A stretch of 64,000 bases of DNA from Sphingobium xanthum (lineage in GTDB: Bacteria; Pseudomonadota; Alphaproteobacteria; Sphingomonadales; Sphingomonadaceae), in the NCBI RefSeq assembly GCF_019737615.1, contig NZ_JAHKKS010000009.1:1-64000 (forward strand). The letters are read 5' to 3'. The notes under the pieces are model-generated. The model did not search any database. It was not told where the DNA came from and was given only the letters and a program-made list of their open reading frames with translations. Both the position numbers and the translations under genes were made by a program. Below, in pieces: positions 52,754 through 61,069 of the stretch (positions within the stretch are counted from its first letter, which is position 1; each line of letters begins with the position of its first letter).

Positions 52754-53187
52754 CCGACCCACAGGCCCGGGCGCTGATCGCGCGCCTTCAGCTCCAGCCG
52801 CATCCCGAAGGCGGCTGGTATCGTGAAACATGGCGAGCCGATTCGGTGCCGGGCGAGCGAGCGCAGGCGACGGCGATCCATTTCCTGCTGGAGCAGGGAC
52901 AGGCATCGCACTGGCACACGGTCGATGCCGCCGAGATCTGGCTCTGGCATGCCGGCAGTTCGCTGCTGCTCTCCAGCGCACCGGGGGATGACGGGCCGGT
53001 CAGCGCGCTGCGGCTGGGCGGCGACGTTCTGGCCGGGGAGGCCCCGCAACATGTGATCCCGCCGTATCACTGGCAGGCGGCCGAAGCCGACCGGGGGTGG
53101 GCGCTGGTCTCCTGCATCGTCGCACCGGGTTTCGACTTTGCCGGCTTCGTGCTGGCCGCGGAAGGCTGGGCGCCCGGCAAGGCCTGA
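52750..53187 (+). CDS. DUF985 cupin-fold protein
   Basis: A 145-residue cupin_5 (DUF985) protein, with HPEGGWYRETWR at the N-terminus, then AIHFLLEQGQASHWHTVDAAEIW and HVIPPYHWQAAE, the family hallmarks. A metal or sugar-nucleotide ligand has been proposed for relatives, but the function is unknown. The ATG lies within the upstream gene's stop (4-base overlap). It is convergent with the DUF481 protein gene, with 8 bases between the stop codons. Confidence 0.9.
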   Translation: MTDPQARALIARLQLQPHPEGGWYRETWRADSVPGERAQATAIHFLLEQGQASHWHTVDAAEIWLWHAGSSLLLSSAPGDDGPVSALRLGGDVLAGEAPQHVIPPYHWQAAEADRGWALVSCIVAPGFDFAGFVLAAEGWAPGKA

Positions 53188-53195
53188 GCCGAGGC

Positions 53196-54488
53196 CTAGA
53201 AACTATAGACGATCGATGCGCGCGTTGCCGTGTCGGTGCTCTCGCGGCCGGGCAGCGGATCGGTCTCGCTCTGTATGTTGAAGGACAGCTTGCCGGAAAT
53301 GACCTCCGAGAACTTGGCTGTGATCGCCGAGTTGGAGAAGAGGGTCGTACTGCCATCGCTGGTGACGACCGAAGCATCCTCGGAGAAAGTGACGCCGTCG
53401 CGCAGGGTCCAGCGATAGCTGAGCGAAGCGCGGGCGCCGAACTCGTTCTCGCTGCGCCCGCTCGTATAGAGCGTCTGGCGCAGGGCAGGGCCGCCGTCGA
53501 TGTCCAGCGTCATGCCGGGGCGACTGATGGCGCGATAGCCGATACCGACGGATTCGGTGAAGCGGCGCGCAAAGCCCGCGAACTTGTCGCGTTCCCAGCC
53601 GAGCAGCGTAGAGACGTAAAGCCCTTCGCCGAGCAGATAGTTGAGACCGTGATTGAGCGCATAGCGCTCGCGGCTGAGCTTGCCGGACGTCTGCTGATAA
53701 TCGACCACTGCCGCAAAATTATGCCGCGCGTTGAGGCCTTCCTTGCGAAGCTTGAGGCCGACGAGCGCGCTCACCTGATCGGTGTTGCCGGTGGTGACGC
53801 CAATGCCTGCCTCGCCCTGGCCGCTCCATCCATCGAAGGCGCCGAGCGCGGCGAGTCGGGCGCGCTCGGCTTCGCGGGCACGGGCCGCAGCCTCGCTTTG
53901 CTTGGTCTGGATCTCGCCCATCAGCTTCGCACCCAACTCCTCGATCGCCTTCTCCTCTCGAGGATGGTTCGATTTGGCGACCTTGACCACGGAGGCGAGC
54001 GTGGTCGCATCGCCGATGCGGCCGGCCTCGCGGATCATCGCTTCCGCTTCGGGCGAGATCGGTGGCGGGGGTGCCGCGGCGGCGAGCAGGACAGCGCCGA
54101 GTTCGTCGATGGCTGCGGCGTCCTGCGGATTGGTCGTTCTAGCAAGCGCGAGCACGGCTTTCAGCATCTGTGCGTCACCGTCTCGCGCTGCCTCGCGAAT
54201 CATGGCCTCGACAGGCGGTGCGATCCGCGGTGGCGGAGGGACGATGGCCGGCGCGGTGCCGGCCATCATCTGCTCGCCAAGCTTGCCGATCTCCTCGGCC
54301 TGATCGGGGTACAACGACTTGGCGACTTCCGTGACGGCGGCCACGGTGCGCGCATTGCCGATCCGCGCTGCCTCGCGGATCATCACTTCGACATTGGGCG
54401 GGACCTGAGCGTGCGCAGCCGTAGCGGAGGCCAAGGTAGCCACCACCGCAACCGGGAACACCATCAGGGATCGGACGGATCGGGTCAT
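53196..54488 (-). CDS. DUF481 outer-membrane protein with three N-terminal repeats
   Basis: A 430-residue exported protein. A signal peptide (to about residue 28) is followed by three homologous modules of about 43 residues (33-75, 93-135, 148-190), each beginning EVMIREA, EAMIREA or a variant and ending near ELGxxLM, joined by Pro-rich linkers. A coiled stretch rich in Ala, Glu and Arg (195-215) leads to a DUF481 (YdiY-like) beta-barrel (from about 225, TGNTDQVSALVGLKLRKEG) ending in ASIVYSF. ATG 54488 follows GGAGGG. Function unknown. Confidence 0.88.
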   Translation of the reverse strand: MTRSVRSLMVFPVAVVATLASATAAHAQVPPNVEVMIREAARIGNARTVAAVTEVAKSLYPDQAEEIGKLGEQMMAGTAPAIVPPPPRIAPPVEAMIREAARDGDAQMLKAVLALARTTNPQDAAAIDELGAVLLAAAAPPPPISPEAEAMIREAGRIGDATTLASVVKVAKSNHPREEKAIEELGAKLMGEIQTKQSEAAARAREAERARLAALGAFDGWSGQGEAGIGVTTGNTDQVSALVGLKLRKEGLNARHNFAAVVDYQQTSGKLSRERYALNHGLNYLLGEGLYVSTLLGWERDKFAGFARRFTESVGIGYRAISRPGMTLDIDGGPALRQTLYTSGRSENEFGARASLSYRWTLRDGVTFSEDASVVTSDGSTTLFSNSAITAKFSEVISGKLSFNIQSETDPLPGRESTDTATRASIVYSF

Positions 54489-54667
54489 GCATGTCCCTCC
54501 GCTGTCTCGCAGGCTGTCGTCATATCCCGGGTTTTTGATCAGCAAGCCACTGCCTGTCCACCCCGGAAGCGCCTGCCGGGCGACATTTCGTATGATGAAT
54601 TGGGCAGGCAGCCAAAAAAGCTCCGATAGCGGGACCGCGTATCACGCCGGAGCGCCTATGGACGACC

Positions 54668-55237
54668 TCAGAGCAGCCTGCCCTGTGGGTCTTCGAGCGC
54701 TTGCAGCGGCCAGCGGCCGATCGTCTCGTGCCGATGCAGGCCGACATAGCTGTGAACGAGATGGAACTCCTTCACTTGCCATTGAAAGCCTTCGATCACC
54801 CGTTCTTCGGCCGTTTCAGCCTTGCGATAGCAGAGCGTCTCGTGCGGGTTGAAGCGCCAGCCGCCGCGCATCGCCAGCCCTTCGGCCGCCATGGCACGGG
54901 CAATGCCCGACTGGAGCGCGTGCAAGGGCCGAACGACATGGCTCGGCCGCAGAACGATCGTGCCATAGCCGATCGACATGCGATCGAGCACGAGATCGAA
55001 TGGCGCGGCGCTCACTGCCGCCCCGACACGCAGCAGTCGTTCGACGATGGCGCCCGGAATGGTCGGCATGTCCTCGGTCAGGCCGAGCGTCACATGATGG
55101 CGCTCCGGTCGTAGCAAGCCACGCGCCCCCAGCGCCGCTTCGGCAAAGGCATGGGTACGGCGGGCAGTGATATCGTCCGGCTTCAGCGCGAAGAAGAAGC
55201 GGTGGACGACGGGATGCGGCAGGGCGGCAGCAGACAT
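54668..55237 (-). CDS. 2'-5' RNA ligase family (2H phosphoesterase) protein
   Basis: A 189-residue 2H-superfamily protein. Both catalytic motifs are present: His48-Val-Thr50 (RHHVTLGL) and HET in NPHETLCYR. LigT/ThpR relatives act on 2',3'-cyclic phosphates or 2'-5' linkages; the biological substrate is usually unknown. ATG 55237 follows GGAGATTCCC; the 22-residue extension upstream is less likely. A second, altered 2H-type protein is encoded at 59592-60161. Confidence 0.88.
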   Translation of the reverse strand: MSAAALPHPVVHRFFFALKPDDITARRTHAFAEAALGARGLLRPERHHVTLGLTEDMPTIPGAIVERLLRVGAAVSAAPFDLVLDRMSIGYGTIVLRPSHVVRPLHALQSGIARAMAAEGLAMRGGWRFNPHETLCYRKAETAEERVIEGFQWQVKEFHLVHSYVGLHRHETIGRWPLQALEDPQGRLL

Positions 55238-55335
55238 GGGAATCTCCGACTCGGGATTTGTTCCTATTATGTTCTCATCATCGGAGTGAGTCGAGTCGGG
55301 CATGACACCTGCGCCTGTCAGCTTGCTTGCGCCGA

Positions 55336-56142
55336 TCAGGCGAAGCTGTAGCCCGAGATAGCGCTGCCCATCACCAGCTCATTATAGTCATGACGCCCCG
55401 GCGAGGCGGAGGCGCCGGCCGCGACCATCAGCGGGATGAGATGATCTTCCTGTGGATGGCAGATGCGTGCGGCTGGCGCTTCGGCCCAACGCGCGAGCAG
55501 ATCGGCCCGCTTGGCGGCATCGGCCTGCGCGGCCTGCGTCAGCCACTGGTCGAACAGGCGTGAGGGCGCCTCGGCGCGCGGATCGCGGAAGGCGCGCAGA
55601 TTGTGGAAGCTCATGCCGGAGCCGATGATGAGCACACCTTCATCGCGCAGCGGCGCGATCGCTTCGCCGGCGCGGACATGCAGCGCGGGATCGTAACCTG
55701 CCTCGATCGACATCTGTACCAGCGGAATGTCGGCGTCCGGGAAAGCGACCTTCATGGGTACGAATACGCCATGATCGAGTCCGCGCTCGGGATCAATACC
55801 GGCAGGGAGGCCCGCGCCGCGCAGCAGTTCCGCCGCGCGCTCGGCCAGCCAAGGCGCGCCGGGCGCAGGATAGGTCAACTCATAGGTGTGCGGCGGGAAG
55901 TTATAATAGTCGTAGATGAGGCCGGGGCGCTCATGGCCCGTAAAGCCGAAGCCGCCGCGCGTTTCCCAATGGCCGGAAATGATGAGCAACGCCCTGGGGC
56001 GCTCAGGCAACCGATCGACCAGCGTGCGCAGATACTGCTCCATGCCGGTCCAGACGCCGTCAGGATCCGGCATGAAGAAGCATGGGCCGCCGCCATGCGG
56101 GATGAAGAGGCTGGGCTGGGTCGCTGTCTCGGTCGTGCTCAT
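55336..56142 (-). CDS. DODA-type class III extradiol dioxygenase
   Basis: A 268-residue protein of the LigB/4,5-DOPA dioxygenase (YgiD) group. Metal ligands are visible: His16 in LFIPHGGGPCFFM and His58 in LLIISGHWET; GLDHGVFVPMKVAFPDADIP and GSGMSFHNLRAF are further hallmarks. Relatives act on catechols such as DOPA or are of unknown role. The ribosome site before ATG 56142 is weak, but the 21 upstream codons are not conserved-looking. It lies 49 bases downstream of, and on the same strand as, the HExxH-TPR gene. Confidence 0.9.
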   Translation of the reverse strand: MSTTETATQPSLFIPHGGGPCFFMPDPDGVWTGMEQYLRTLVDRLPERPRALLIISGHWETRGGFGFTGHERPGLIYDYYNFPPHTYELTYPAPGAPWLAERAAELLRGAGLPAGIDPERGLDHGVFVPMKVAFPDADIPLVQMSIEAGYDPALHVRAGEAIAPLRDEGVLIIGSGMSFHNLRAFRDPRAEAPSRLFDQWLTQAAQADAAKRADLLARWAEAPAARICHPQEDHLIPLMVAAGASASPGRHDYNELVMGSAISGYSFA

Positions 56143-56191
56143 GATGCGCAAGATGGGGATGAAATGAGGACGGCGAAAGATGCCTTGCGCA

Positions 56192-57778
56192 TCATTTGCC
56201 CCCATCCGCCTTTTCCTTGGCCTTGCCTTCGGGTTCTCCCTTTGGCTCGTCCTGGGCCGCCTCGATCTCGGCGGACAGTGCCGCGGGATCCAGCGAGTTC
56301 AGCGGTTCGCCCGATTTCACGCGATTAAGCAGCTTGCGCGCCATCTCGGCGCTCTGGCCGCCGTGCGGATTGTAAGCGAGCGGCGTCAGGTTCGCGATCG
56401 CCTTGTCGGCCTGCTTGTCGGAGATCGCCTGCCAGGCCCGCATGAAGCGCAGCCCGAGGTCAAAGGGGGCAAGCTCTACGGCGCGGTCCAGCGCCTTCAC
56501 GGCCATCTCGCTTGGCCGTAACCCCTGTTTCCCGAACGCGAGATAATAATAAACGAGCGGCAGTGGATGGTCGTTCTCGATCTTGTTGAGTGCGAGGAAC
56601 GGAGCGCGGGCAGCGCGATAGGCCTGTGCCTTGTCGGTCGCCGCTTCGGCCTTGCGGAACAGGGCGTAGCCCTTCTGCACGTAAGCATTGACCTGCCGGG
56701 GATCGAGCGCGAGTGCCGCATCGGCGGCGGCGATCGCCTGATCGTCGTTACCGGCGTCATGCTCGGCCTCTGCCAGCGCGGTGAGTACGCTCGCGTCCTG
56801 CGGATGGCGCGCTGCGATCGCCCGCGCTTCGGGCAGCAATTCGAGTGCCTGTTTCTTCGTAACGCCGCGCCGTGAGCGCACGCGGATCGGCATCATCTCG
56901 GCCTCTCCGGCGCTGAGCTCCCGCAACGCCACCGGCCCCGGTTGCAGCGCTGCCGGCGGCACGCGCCATGACATGATGGCCTTCTGACTGATATATTTGT
57001 CCAGATCCTTATCGAGCTTCGCGAGATCTCCGAAGGTCGACCGGGCCGCATCGCCCGAACTCTTCCCTTCCTGCATAGCTTTCAAATATTGAGCGAACTG
57101 GCCGGCCCGCTCCTTACTGAAAGTGAGGTAGTGGTAGAGCAGCCATGCCCGACCATAATAAGCGTCATAGCCACGCCGCTCCTGCTTCTCATACTGTTCG
57201 GGATCGAGCAAGTCGGTCGCCGAAACCTCGGCCGCATAGGCCAGTTCGTTCAGTCTGTGACCAGCCGGCATGCCGAGGCTGACGGCGCCGTCCTTCTCGA
57301 ACTTGGCTGAGGCGAAGAACTCGGCTGAGCCCTCGACAAACCAGCGCGGCCAAGGGAAGAGCGCGGAGGAGAGCTGGAGATGGTGCGCATATTCGTGGAG
57401 CAGCGCGATCATCGAGAAGCTGGGAGTGGCCGATGTCGCATCGACGGACGGCACGATGGCAAGCGAGCCGCCGGCCCGTGGCAGATAAACAGCGTAGACG
57501 AACTGCGACCCGTCGCCGACGAGCTTGCGGACGGCGCGGTCGCTCCGGACGACAAAGACGGTTACACGGTTCGAGGGGCTCGGCACTGCATTGCCGGTGC
57601 GGAGCAGGAACGCCATGGCGCCGTGGAAGCGCTCGAGCTGCAGCGAGAACTGCTGGAGTTCGGACGGCGTGTCGTCGGCATAGATGACGAAGTGGTCGCT
57701 CGACGCCTCCATCCACTTGGCATGCGATGCGGATGGCATCGCCAGCACGGCAAGCAACGGCAGCAGCAGGCGCTTCAT
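56192..57778 (-). CDS. Exported HExxH peptidase-like protein with TPR region
   Basis: A 528-residue protein. The signal peptide is MKRLLLPLLAVLAMPSASHA. A DUF1570-like gluzincin region follows, with His128-Glu-Tyr-Ala-His132 (IALLHEYAHHLQ) and a downstream Glu in WFVEGSAEFFAS. From about residue 345 there are TPR helices (HDAGNDDQAIAAADAALALD), and the C-terminal 20 residues are rich in Lys, Glu and Gly. It is probably a periplasmic metalloprotease. ATG 57778 is chosen because it gives the signal peptide. Confidence 0.87.
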   Translation of the reverse strand: MKRLLLPLLAVLAMPSASHAKWMEASSDHFVIYADDTPSELQQFSLQLERFHGAMAFLLRTGNAVPSPSNRVTVFVVRSDRAVRKLVGDGSQFVYAVYLPRAGGSLAIVPSVDATSATPSFSMIALLHEYAHHLQLSSALFPWPRWFVEGSAEFFASAKFEKDGAVSLGMPAGHRLNELAYAAEVSATDLLDPEQYEKQERRGYDAYYGRAWLLYHYLTFSKERAGQFAQYLKAMQEGKSSGDAARSTFGDLAKLDKDLDKYISQKAIMSWRVPPAALQPGPVALRELSAGEAEMMPIRVRSRRGVTKKQALELLPEARAIAARHPQDASVLTALAEAEHDAGNDDQAIAAADAALALDPRQVNAYVQKGYALFRKAEAATDKAQAYRAARAPFLALNKIENDHPLPLVYYYLAFGKQGLRPSEMAVKALDRAVELAPFDLGLRFMRAWQAISDKQADKAIANLTPLAYNPHGGQSAEMARKLLNRVKSGEPLNSLDPAALSAEIEAAQDEPKGEPEGKAKEKADGGK

Positions 57779-57983
57779 CAGATACTTGACCCCCCAGTCG
57801 TCTTCTGGACACCACGTTATGCAGGCTCCACCAGCCGTGCAAGCTGTTCGCGACGCGCACGCGATCCCTCCGTCAGGGCCGCCGTCATTCACGGCCGGTC
57901 GCAGCCCGCGCATCCATTGCTCTCCTCGCGCATTGCCTTGGCAAGACGATCGAGACCGATCGAGGCACAGCAGGAGATGCACC

Positions 57984-58442
57984 ATGACCAAGACCCTTGC
58001 CGAACTTGCCAGGAAGATGCGCGAAATCGACTTTGCCATGCTCTCGACCCAGACGGACGGCGGCGCGATCGCCGCGCGGCCGATGAGCAACAATCGCGAT
58101 GTCGAATATGATGGCGACAGCTGGTTCTTCGCCGATGACAGCACGCGCATGGTTGCCGATATCGAGCGATCGAGCGCGGTGAGCCTGACCTATCAGGGCT
58201 CGGCCGGGTTGCTCGGCATGCGGCCCCTGTTCATCGCCATCGAAGGCCAGGCGCAGCTCATTCGGGACCGCGCGCAGTTCGCGGCGCACTGGACCAAGGG
58301 ATTGGAGCGCTGGTGGCCGCAGGGCATCGAGACGCCGGGCCTCGTCCTCATCCAGGTGACCGGCGAGCGCGCGCATTATTGGGAAGGCGAGGATGAGGGC
58401 GAGCTCATCCTGGAGGAATCAGCCCTGTCCGACATTCGATAG
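57984..58442 (+). CDS. Pyridoxamine 5'-phosphate oxidase family protein (general stress type)
   Basis: A 152-residue split-barrel flavin-binding protein. The sequence MTKTLAELARKMREIDFAML and GAIAARPMSNNRDVEYDGDS is typical of the general-stress FMN-binding group; WFFADDSTRMVADI and WWPQGIETPGLVLI fit as well. It probably binds FMN or F420; the substrate is unknown. ATG 57984 follows CAGGAG. No obvious stress promoter is seen upstream. The stop lies next to a frameshifted gene remnant on the other strand. Confidence 0.9.
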   Translation: MTKTLAELARKMREIDFAMLSTQTDGGAIAARPMSNNRDVEYDGDSWFFADDSTRMVADIERSSAVSLTYQGSAGLLGMRPLFIAIEGQAQLIRDRAQFAAHWTKGLERWWPQGIETPGLVLIQVTGERAHYWEGEDEGELILEESALSDIR

Positions 58443-58451
58443 CATAGCGTC

Positions 58452-58650
58452 TCAGCCGCGCTCGATCAGGGCCAGCGCGAACAGCATCATGGCGGGGGTT
58501 GATCGCGTTCATCGCCGCTGTGCCGGCCGGGCGCTCAAGGGCGCCGAGCGCAGTCATGATGAAGCGCGAAAAGGCGAAATAGAGCCATGCAAGCAGTCCG
58601 CACGAGACCAGTCCGAACCAGAGGAGAGCGGTGACGATCGTGTCCGGCAT
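58452..58650 (-). pseudogene. Frameshifted remnant of a DUF1772-like membrane protein
   Basis: From ATG 58650 the frame reads a DUF1772-like N-terminus (LYFAFSRFIMTALGALERP, then AAMNAIN). At a run of five C on the minus strand (58494-58498) it shifts into an Arg-rich sequence that runs into the neighbouring gene. Removing one C restores PAMMLFALALIERG and a stop at 58452. DUF1772 proteins are usually about twice this long, so even the repaired frame is truncated. A sequencing error in the run is possible. Confidence 0.6.
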
Positions 58651-58689
58651 GATGGCGGCTCCGGGGGGCGTGGTCGTGGCGCGTGGCCT

Positions 58690-59169
58690 TCAGGGCGTCT
58701 GCCGGCCGTTGAACGGATGTGCGTCGGACCAGGCGCAGCCGGTGCGCATCTCCTGGCCGCGCTGGAGGGTCGCGACGAAGGGATAGCTGCGGTCCGACAT
58801 ACCGTCGCTGCAGGTGCCCGGCGTGATCGCCATCGTGAAGACCGCGCCGCCGAGCGTGCCGCTGTAGGAAAAGCCGCCGCGCCCGTTGAAGCGGGCGACG
58901 GTGACGGTCTCGCCGTCCGGCTGTTCCGGGCTCTTGTAGATCATGCGGTCGCCTTTCACTTCACCGCCCCAGAAGGGCTCGGTGCCGGTGAAGCGCAGCG
59001 TGTCGCCCGGCGCGACGCCTTCATAGGGCCGCGTGTCCGAGCGGTCGCCGGGAATGGATGAGCCGTTCGTGCCGCCGGCATGGCAGGCGGCGATCAAGAG
59101 CGGCAGGAAAAGGGCGCCGCGCCGCGCAATATTCTTGCGAAGGTTCGGAAAGTTCGGGGGTCGGGGCAT
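58690..59169 (-). CDS. Lipoprotein of unknown function (COG3650-like)
   Basis: A 159-residue exported lipoprotein: the signal region ends LFLPLLIAACHAGG, with the lipobox cysteine near residue 29. The mature domain is beta-rich and contains TEPFWGGEVKGDRMIYKSPE and CSDGMSDRSYPFVATLQ, the pattern of the COG3650 group, where one or two cysteines may form a disulfide. The function is not established. Start choice is not certain, since the hydrophobic stretch begins about 18 residues in. Confidence 0.78.
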   Translation of the reverse strand: MPRPPNFPNLRKNIARRGALFLPLLIAACHAGGTNGSSIPGDRSDTRPYEGVAPGDTLRFTGTEPFWGGEVKGDRMIYKSPEQPDGETVTVARFNGRGGFSYSGTLGGAVFTMAITPGTCSDGMSDRSYPFVATLQRGQEMRTGCAWSDAHPFNGRQTP

Positions 59170-59268
59170 AAAATAAATGTCCTGCGCGTGAGTCGGCCTG
59201 CGGGCCGTGCGGTGTCACGCTCTGCCTGCCAAGAGGTCGCGCAGTAGGACAGCTGTTTTTTCCGGCCG

Positions 59269-59490
59269 TCAGTTGCCGTTGCGGCGATGATGGAAGAAGG
59301 CGAGCAGCAGGAGGACGGTGATGATGCCGATCGCGCCGCCGCCGATGCTGGTGATGGTGGAGATGGCTTCCTGTGGCGGGACGGTGAGCGAGGCGCCATC
59401 CTTCACCTGCATCACCAGCCAGCCGACGATGCACAGGATCAGCAGATCGAGCATGACCATGCCGATCAGTGCGCGTGTCGATTTCTTCAT
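59269..59490 (-). CDS. Small two-helix membrane protein
   Basis: A 73-residue protein with two hydrophobic helices (about 8-28 IGMVMLDLLILCIVGWLVMQV and 47-65 SIGGGAIGIITVLLLLAFF) and a basic C-terminus (HHRRNGN). A good ribosome site (GGGGGAC) precedes the ATG. The loop between the helices is short and polar. The family is not recognised; length and arrangement suggest a conserved small inner-membrane protein. Confidence 0.7.
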   Translation of the reverse strand: MKKSTRALIGMVMLDLLILCIVGWLVMQVKDGASLTVPPQEAISTITSIGGGAIGIITVLLLLAFFHHRRNGN

Positions 59491-59591
59491 GATATGTCCC
59501 CCGGTGCCCGGCCAATCCCTTGAGCCTGCGGCGTGAGACTATCGCGCGGCGACCGGCAGGTAAATCGCTCGTGATGCTTTCGGCGCCCCGC

Positions 59592-60161
59592 TCAATCCGC
59601 GCGCAAGCGCCAGCGGCCATGCTCGATATGGCAGGTGCCGCCGTGACGGCTCTCGACCAGCGCAAACTCCTCGATGAACCAGGCGATCGGTTGCGCGAGC
59701 ATGCGGCCGGGCCGGCCGTGGCTGCGATCGTCGAGCGTCATGTACGGGTCGAGTCGGTATCCGGGGAGCCACCGGTAATGCGATGAGAGCGCATCGAGGA
59801 TCGCCAGCCGGAAATCCTGCGCCACGCAATTCTGGTTACCGCCACGGAGCGTCATCGTCTCGCCGCCCTCGACCCGATCGAACAGCAGGAGGAACGGCGC
59901 ATAGCGCACGCGCGAGAGAATACGCTTCGTTGCCTCTATATCGCGATCGGTAATCCAGCTGCGATCGCCGACCGGCTGGATTGTGGTGTGGAGCAGCCCG
60001 GCGGGGCGATGCCTTGCACATTCGTCGAGGTTCCAGATGCCCGGCATGGCGTCCGGCGAGAGCTTGAGCATCAGAGAGAGCGGATTGCCGCGCGGCGCCC
60101 AGTCGATGGCGTTCCCTGTGGGCAGCGCGTCAAGGTCGATCTCAAAAAGCGGAAGCCGCAT
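59592..60161 (-). CDS. 2H phosphoesterase-like protein with altered second motif
   Basis: A 189-residue protein resembling LigT-type 2H proteins. The first catalytic motif is kept (His58-Thr-Thr60 in AGLLHTTIQPVG), but where the second HxT is expected the sequence is Tyr140-Met-Thr142 (RLDPYMTLDDR). One of the two catalytic histidines therefore seems to be missing, so activity is doubtful. ATG 60161 is preceded by AAGGAG. It lies 79 bases downstream of the Arr homologue gene on the same strand. Confidence 0.75.
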   Translation of the reverse strand: MRLPLFEIDLDALPTGNAIDWAPRGNPLSLMLKLSPDAMPGIWNLDECARHRPAGLLHTTIQPVGDRSWITDRDIEATKRILSRVRYAPFLLLFDRVEGGETMTLRGGNQNCVAQDFRLAILDALSSHYRWLPGYRLDPYMTLDDRSHGRPGRMLAQPIAWFIEEFALVESRHGGTCHIEHGRWRLRAD

Positions 60162-60240
60162 CGCTGAACTCCTTTTGTGTTCATGATATGTTCTTTCCGT
60201 ATTTCTGTCAAGCCGGCCCTCCACGATGATCGCCGATCGG

Positions 60241-60651
60241 TCAGTCGATCGCCTCGATGCCCTGTTCCTTGAGCCGGGCGATATGGTCTTTCATCATGCT
60301 GAGCTGCTCCGGCGTGTGCCCTTGCCACTGCGCGACCTCGCCGGTGACGCGCAGTGGCGCCTGCGAGCGGTAGGATCTGGTCGGATTGCCGGGGAATTTC
60401 TTGTCGGTGAGATTGGGATCATCGACATAGTCGCCGGTCGGCTGAACGATGTAGATCCGCTCGCGCCCCTCTCCTGAAGCCAGCTCGGCGCCCCAGATGG
60501 CGGCCTCCAGCAGGGCGGAGAAATAGACCCAGGACGCCGCCTTTTGCTGGCCGTAATTGCTGTTGTAGCCGGCGGCGATGAGATCGCCCGGCGCCAGGTC
60601 GGAGCGGGTGCCGTGATAGAAGACGAGGGCGCCGTCAGCCGTGTCGGTCAT
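60241..60651 (-). CDS. arr: NAD+--rifampin ADP-ribosyltransferase homologue
   Basis: A 136-residue Arr-family protein. FYHGTRSDLAPGDLI opens the protein, followed by VYFSALLEAAIWGAELA, YIVQPTGDYVDDPNLT and KKFPGNPTRSYRS, close to known Arr enzymes. The catalytic trio described for Arr (His, Tyr, Asp spaced 30 and 35 residues apart) is kept as His13, Tyr43 and Asp78. Such enzymes inactivate rifamycins by ADP-ribosylation. Chromosomal homologues are widespread; there is no mobile element or integron next to it here. Confidence 0.92.
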   Translation of the reverse strand: MTDTADGALVFYHGTRSDLAPGDLIAAGYNSNYGQQKAASWVYFSALLEAAIWGAELASGEGRERIYIVQPTGDYVDDPNLTDKKFPGNPTRSYRSQAPLRVTGEVAQWQGHTPEQLSMMKDHIARLKEQGIEAID

Positions 60652-60682
60652 GAGCCTGCTCCTTACCTCCCTACGCGAACGC

Positions 60683-61069
60683 TCAGCCGAGCGTGACGAA
60701 GATTTCCGCCTCGATCACCCACTCGCCCGCGACCTCGCGCCATTTGGCGGAATAGATGCCGGATGCGGCGAGCGCGCCGGTGGCAGCATCGCTGCCCTGC
60801 CATTCGCCCTGTTCGAGCGCGATCGGCTCGATCGGGGAGGCGGTGATGAGGCCGGGCGTGCGCGTGTAGATGAACCGGTCGGGCGTGGCGAACTCGCGCT
60901 GCCAGACTTTCACCTGGGCAGCGCGCCCGGCGATCACGGCGCTGTCCGTGCCCGTGACCATGACGCAATCGCGCGCGAGGATCGGCCCGATGGCTCGCGC
61001 GTCGCCATCGGCGATGGCGCGATTGAAGGCGGCGCGGCGCGTGCGGATGGCGAGTTCGACCGAGGTCAC
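60683..61069 (-). CDS. SnoaL/NTF2-like (DUF4440-type) protein
   Basis: A 128-residue cone-shaped NTF2-fold protein: AIRTRRAAFNRAIADGDARA and GDARAIGPILARDCVMVTGT are the usual opening helices, and IYSAKWREVAGEWVIEAEIF closes the sheet. The function is not predictable from the fold. The start is a GTG at 61069 overlapping the upstream stop (GTGA); the longer frame from 61147 runs back into that gene. It is thus coupled to the membrane protein gene at 61066-61689. Confidence 0.82.
   Translation of the reverse strand: MTSVELAIRTRRAAFNRAIADGDARAIGPILARDCVMVTGTDSAVIAGRAAQVKVWQREFATPDRFIYTRTPGLITASPIEPIALEQGEWQGSDAATGALAASGIYSAKWREVAGEWVIEAEIFVTLG

Noticed and set aside
60241-60651. Acquired resistance cassette
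   Set aside because: Base composition matches the neighbours and no integron, attC or insertion sequence is adjacent.
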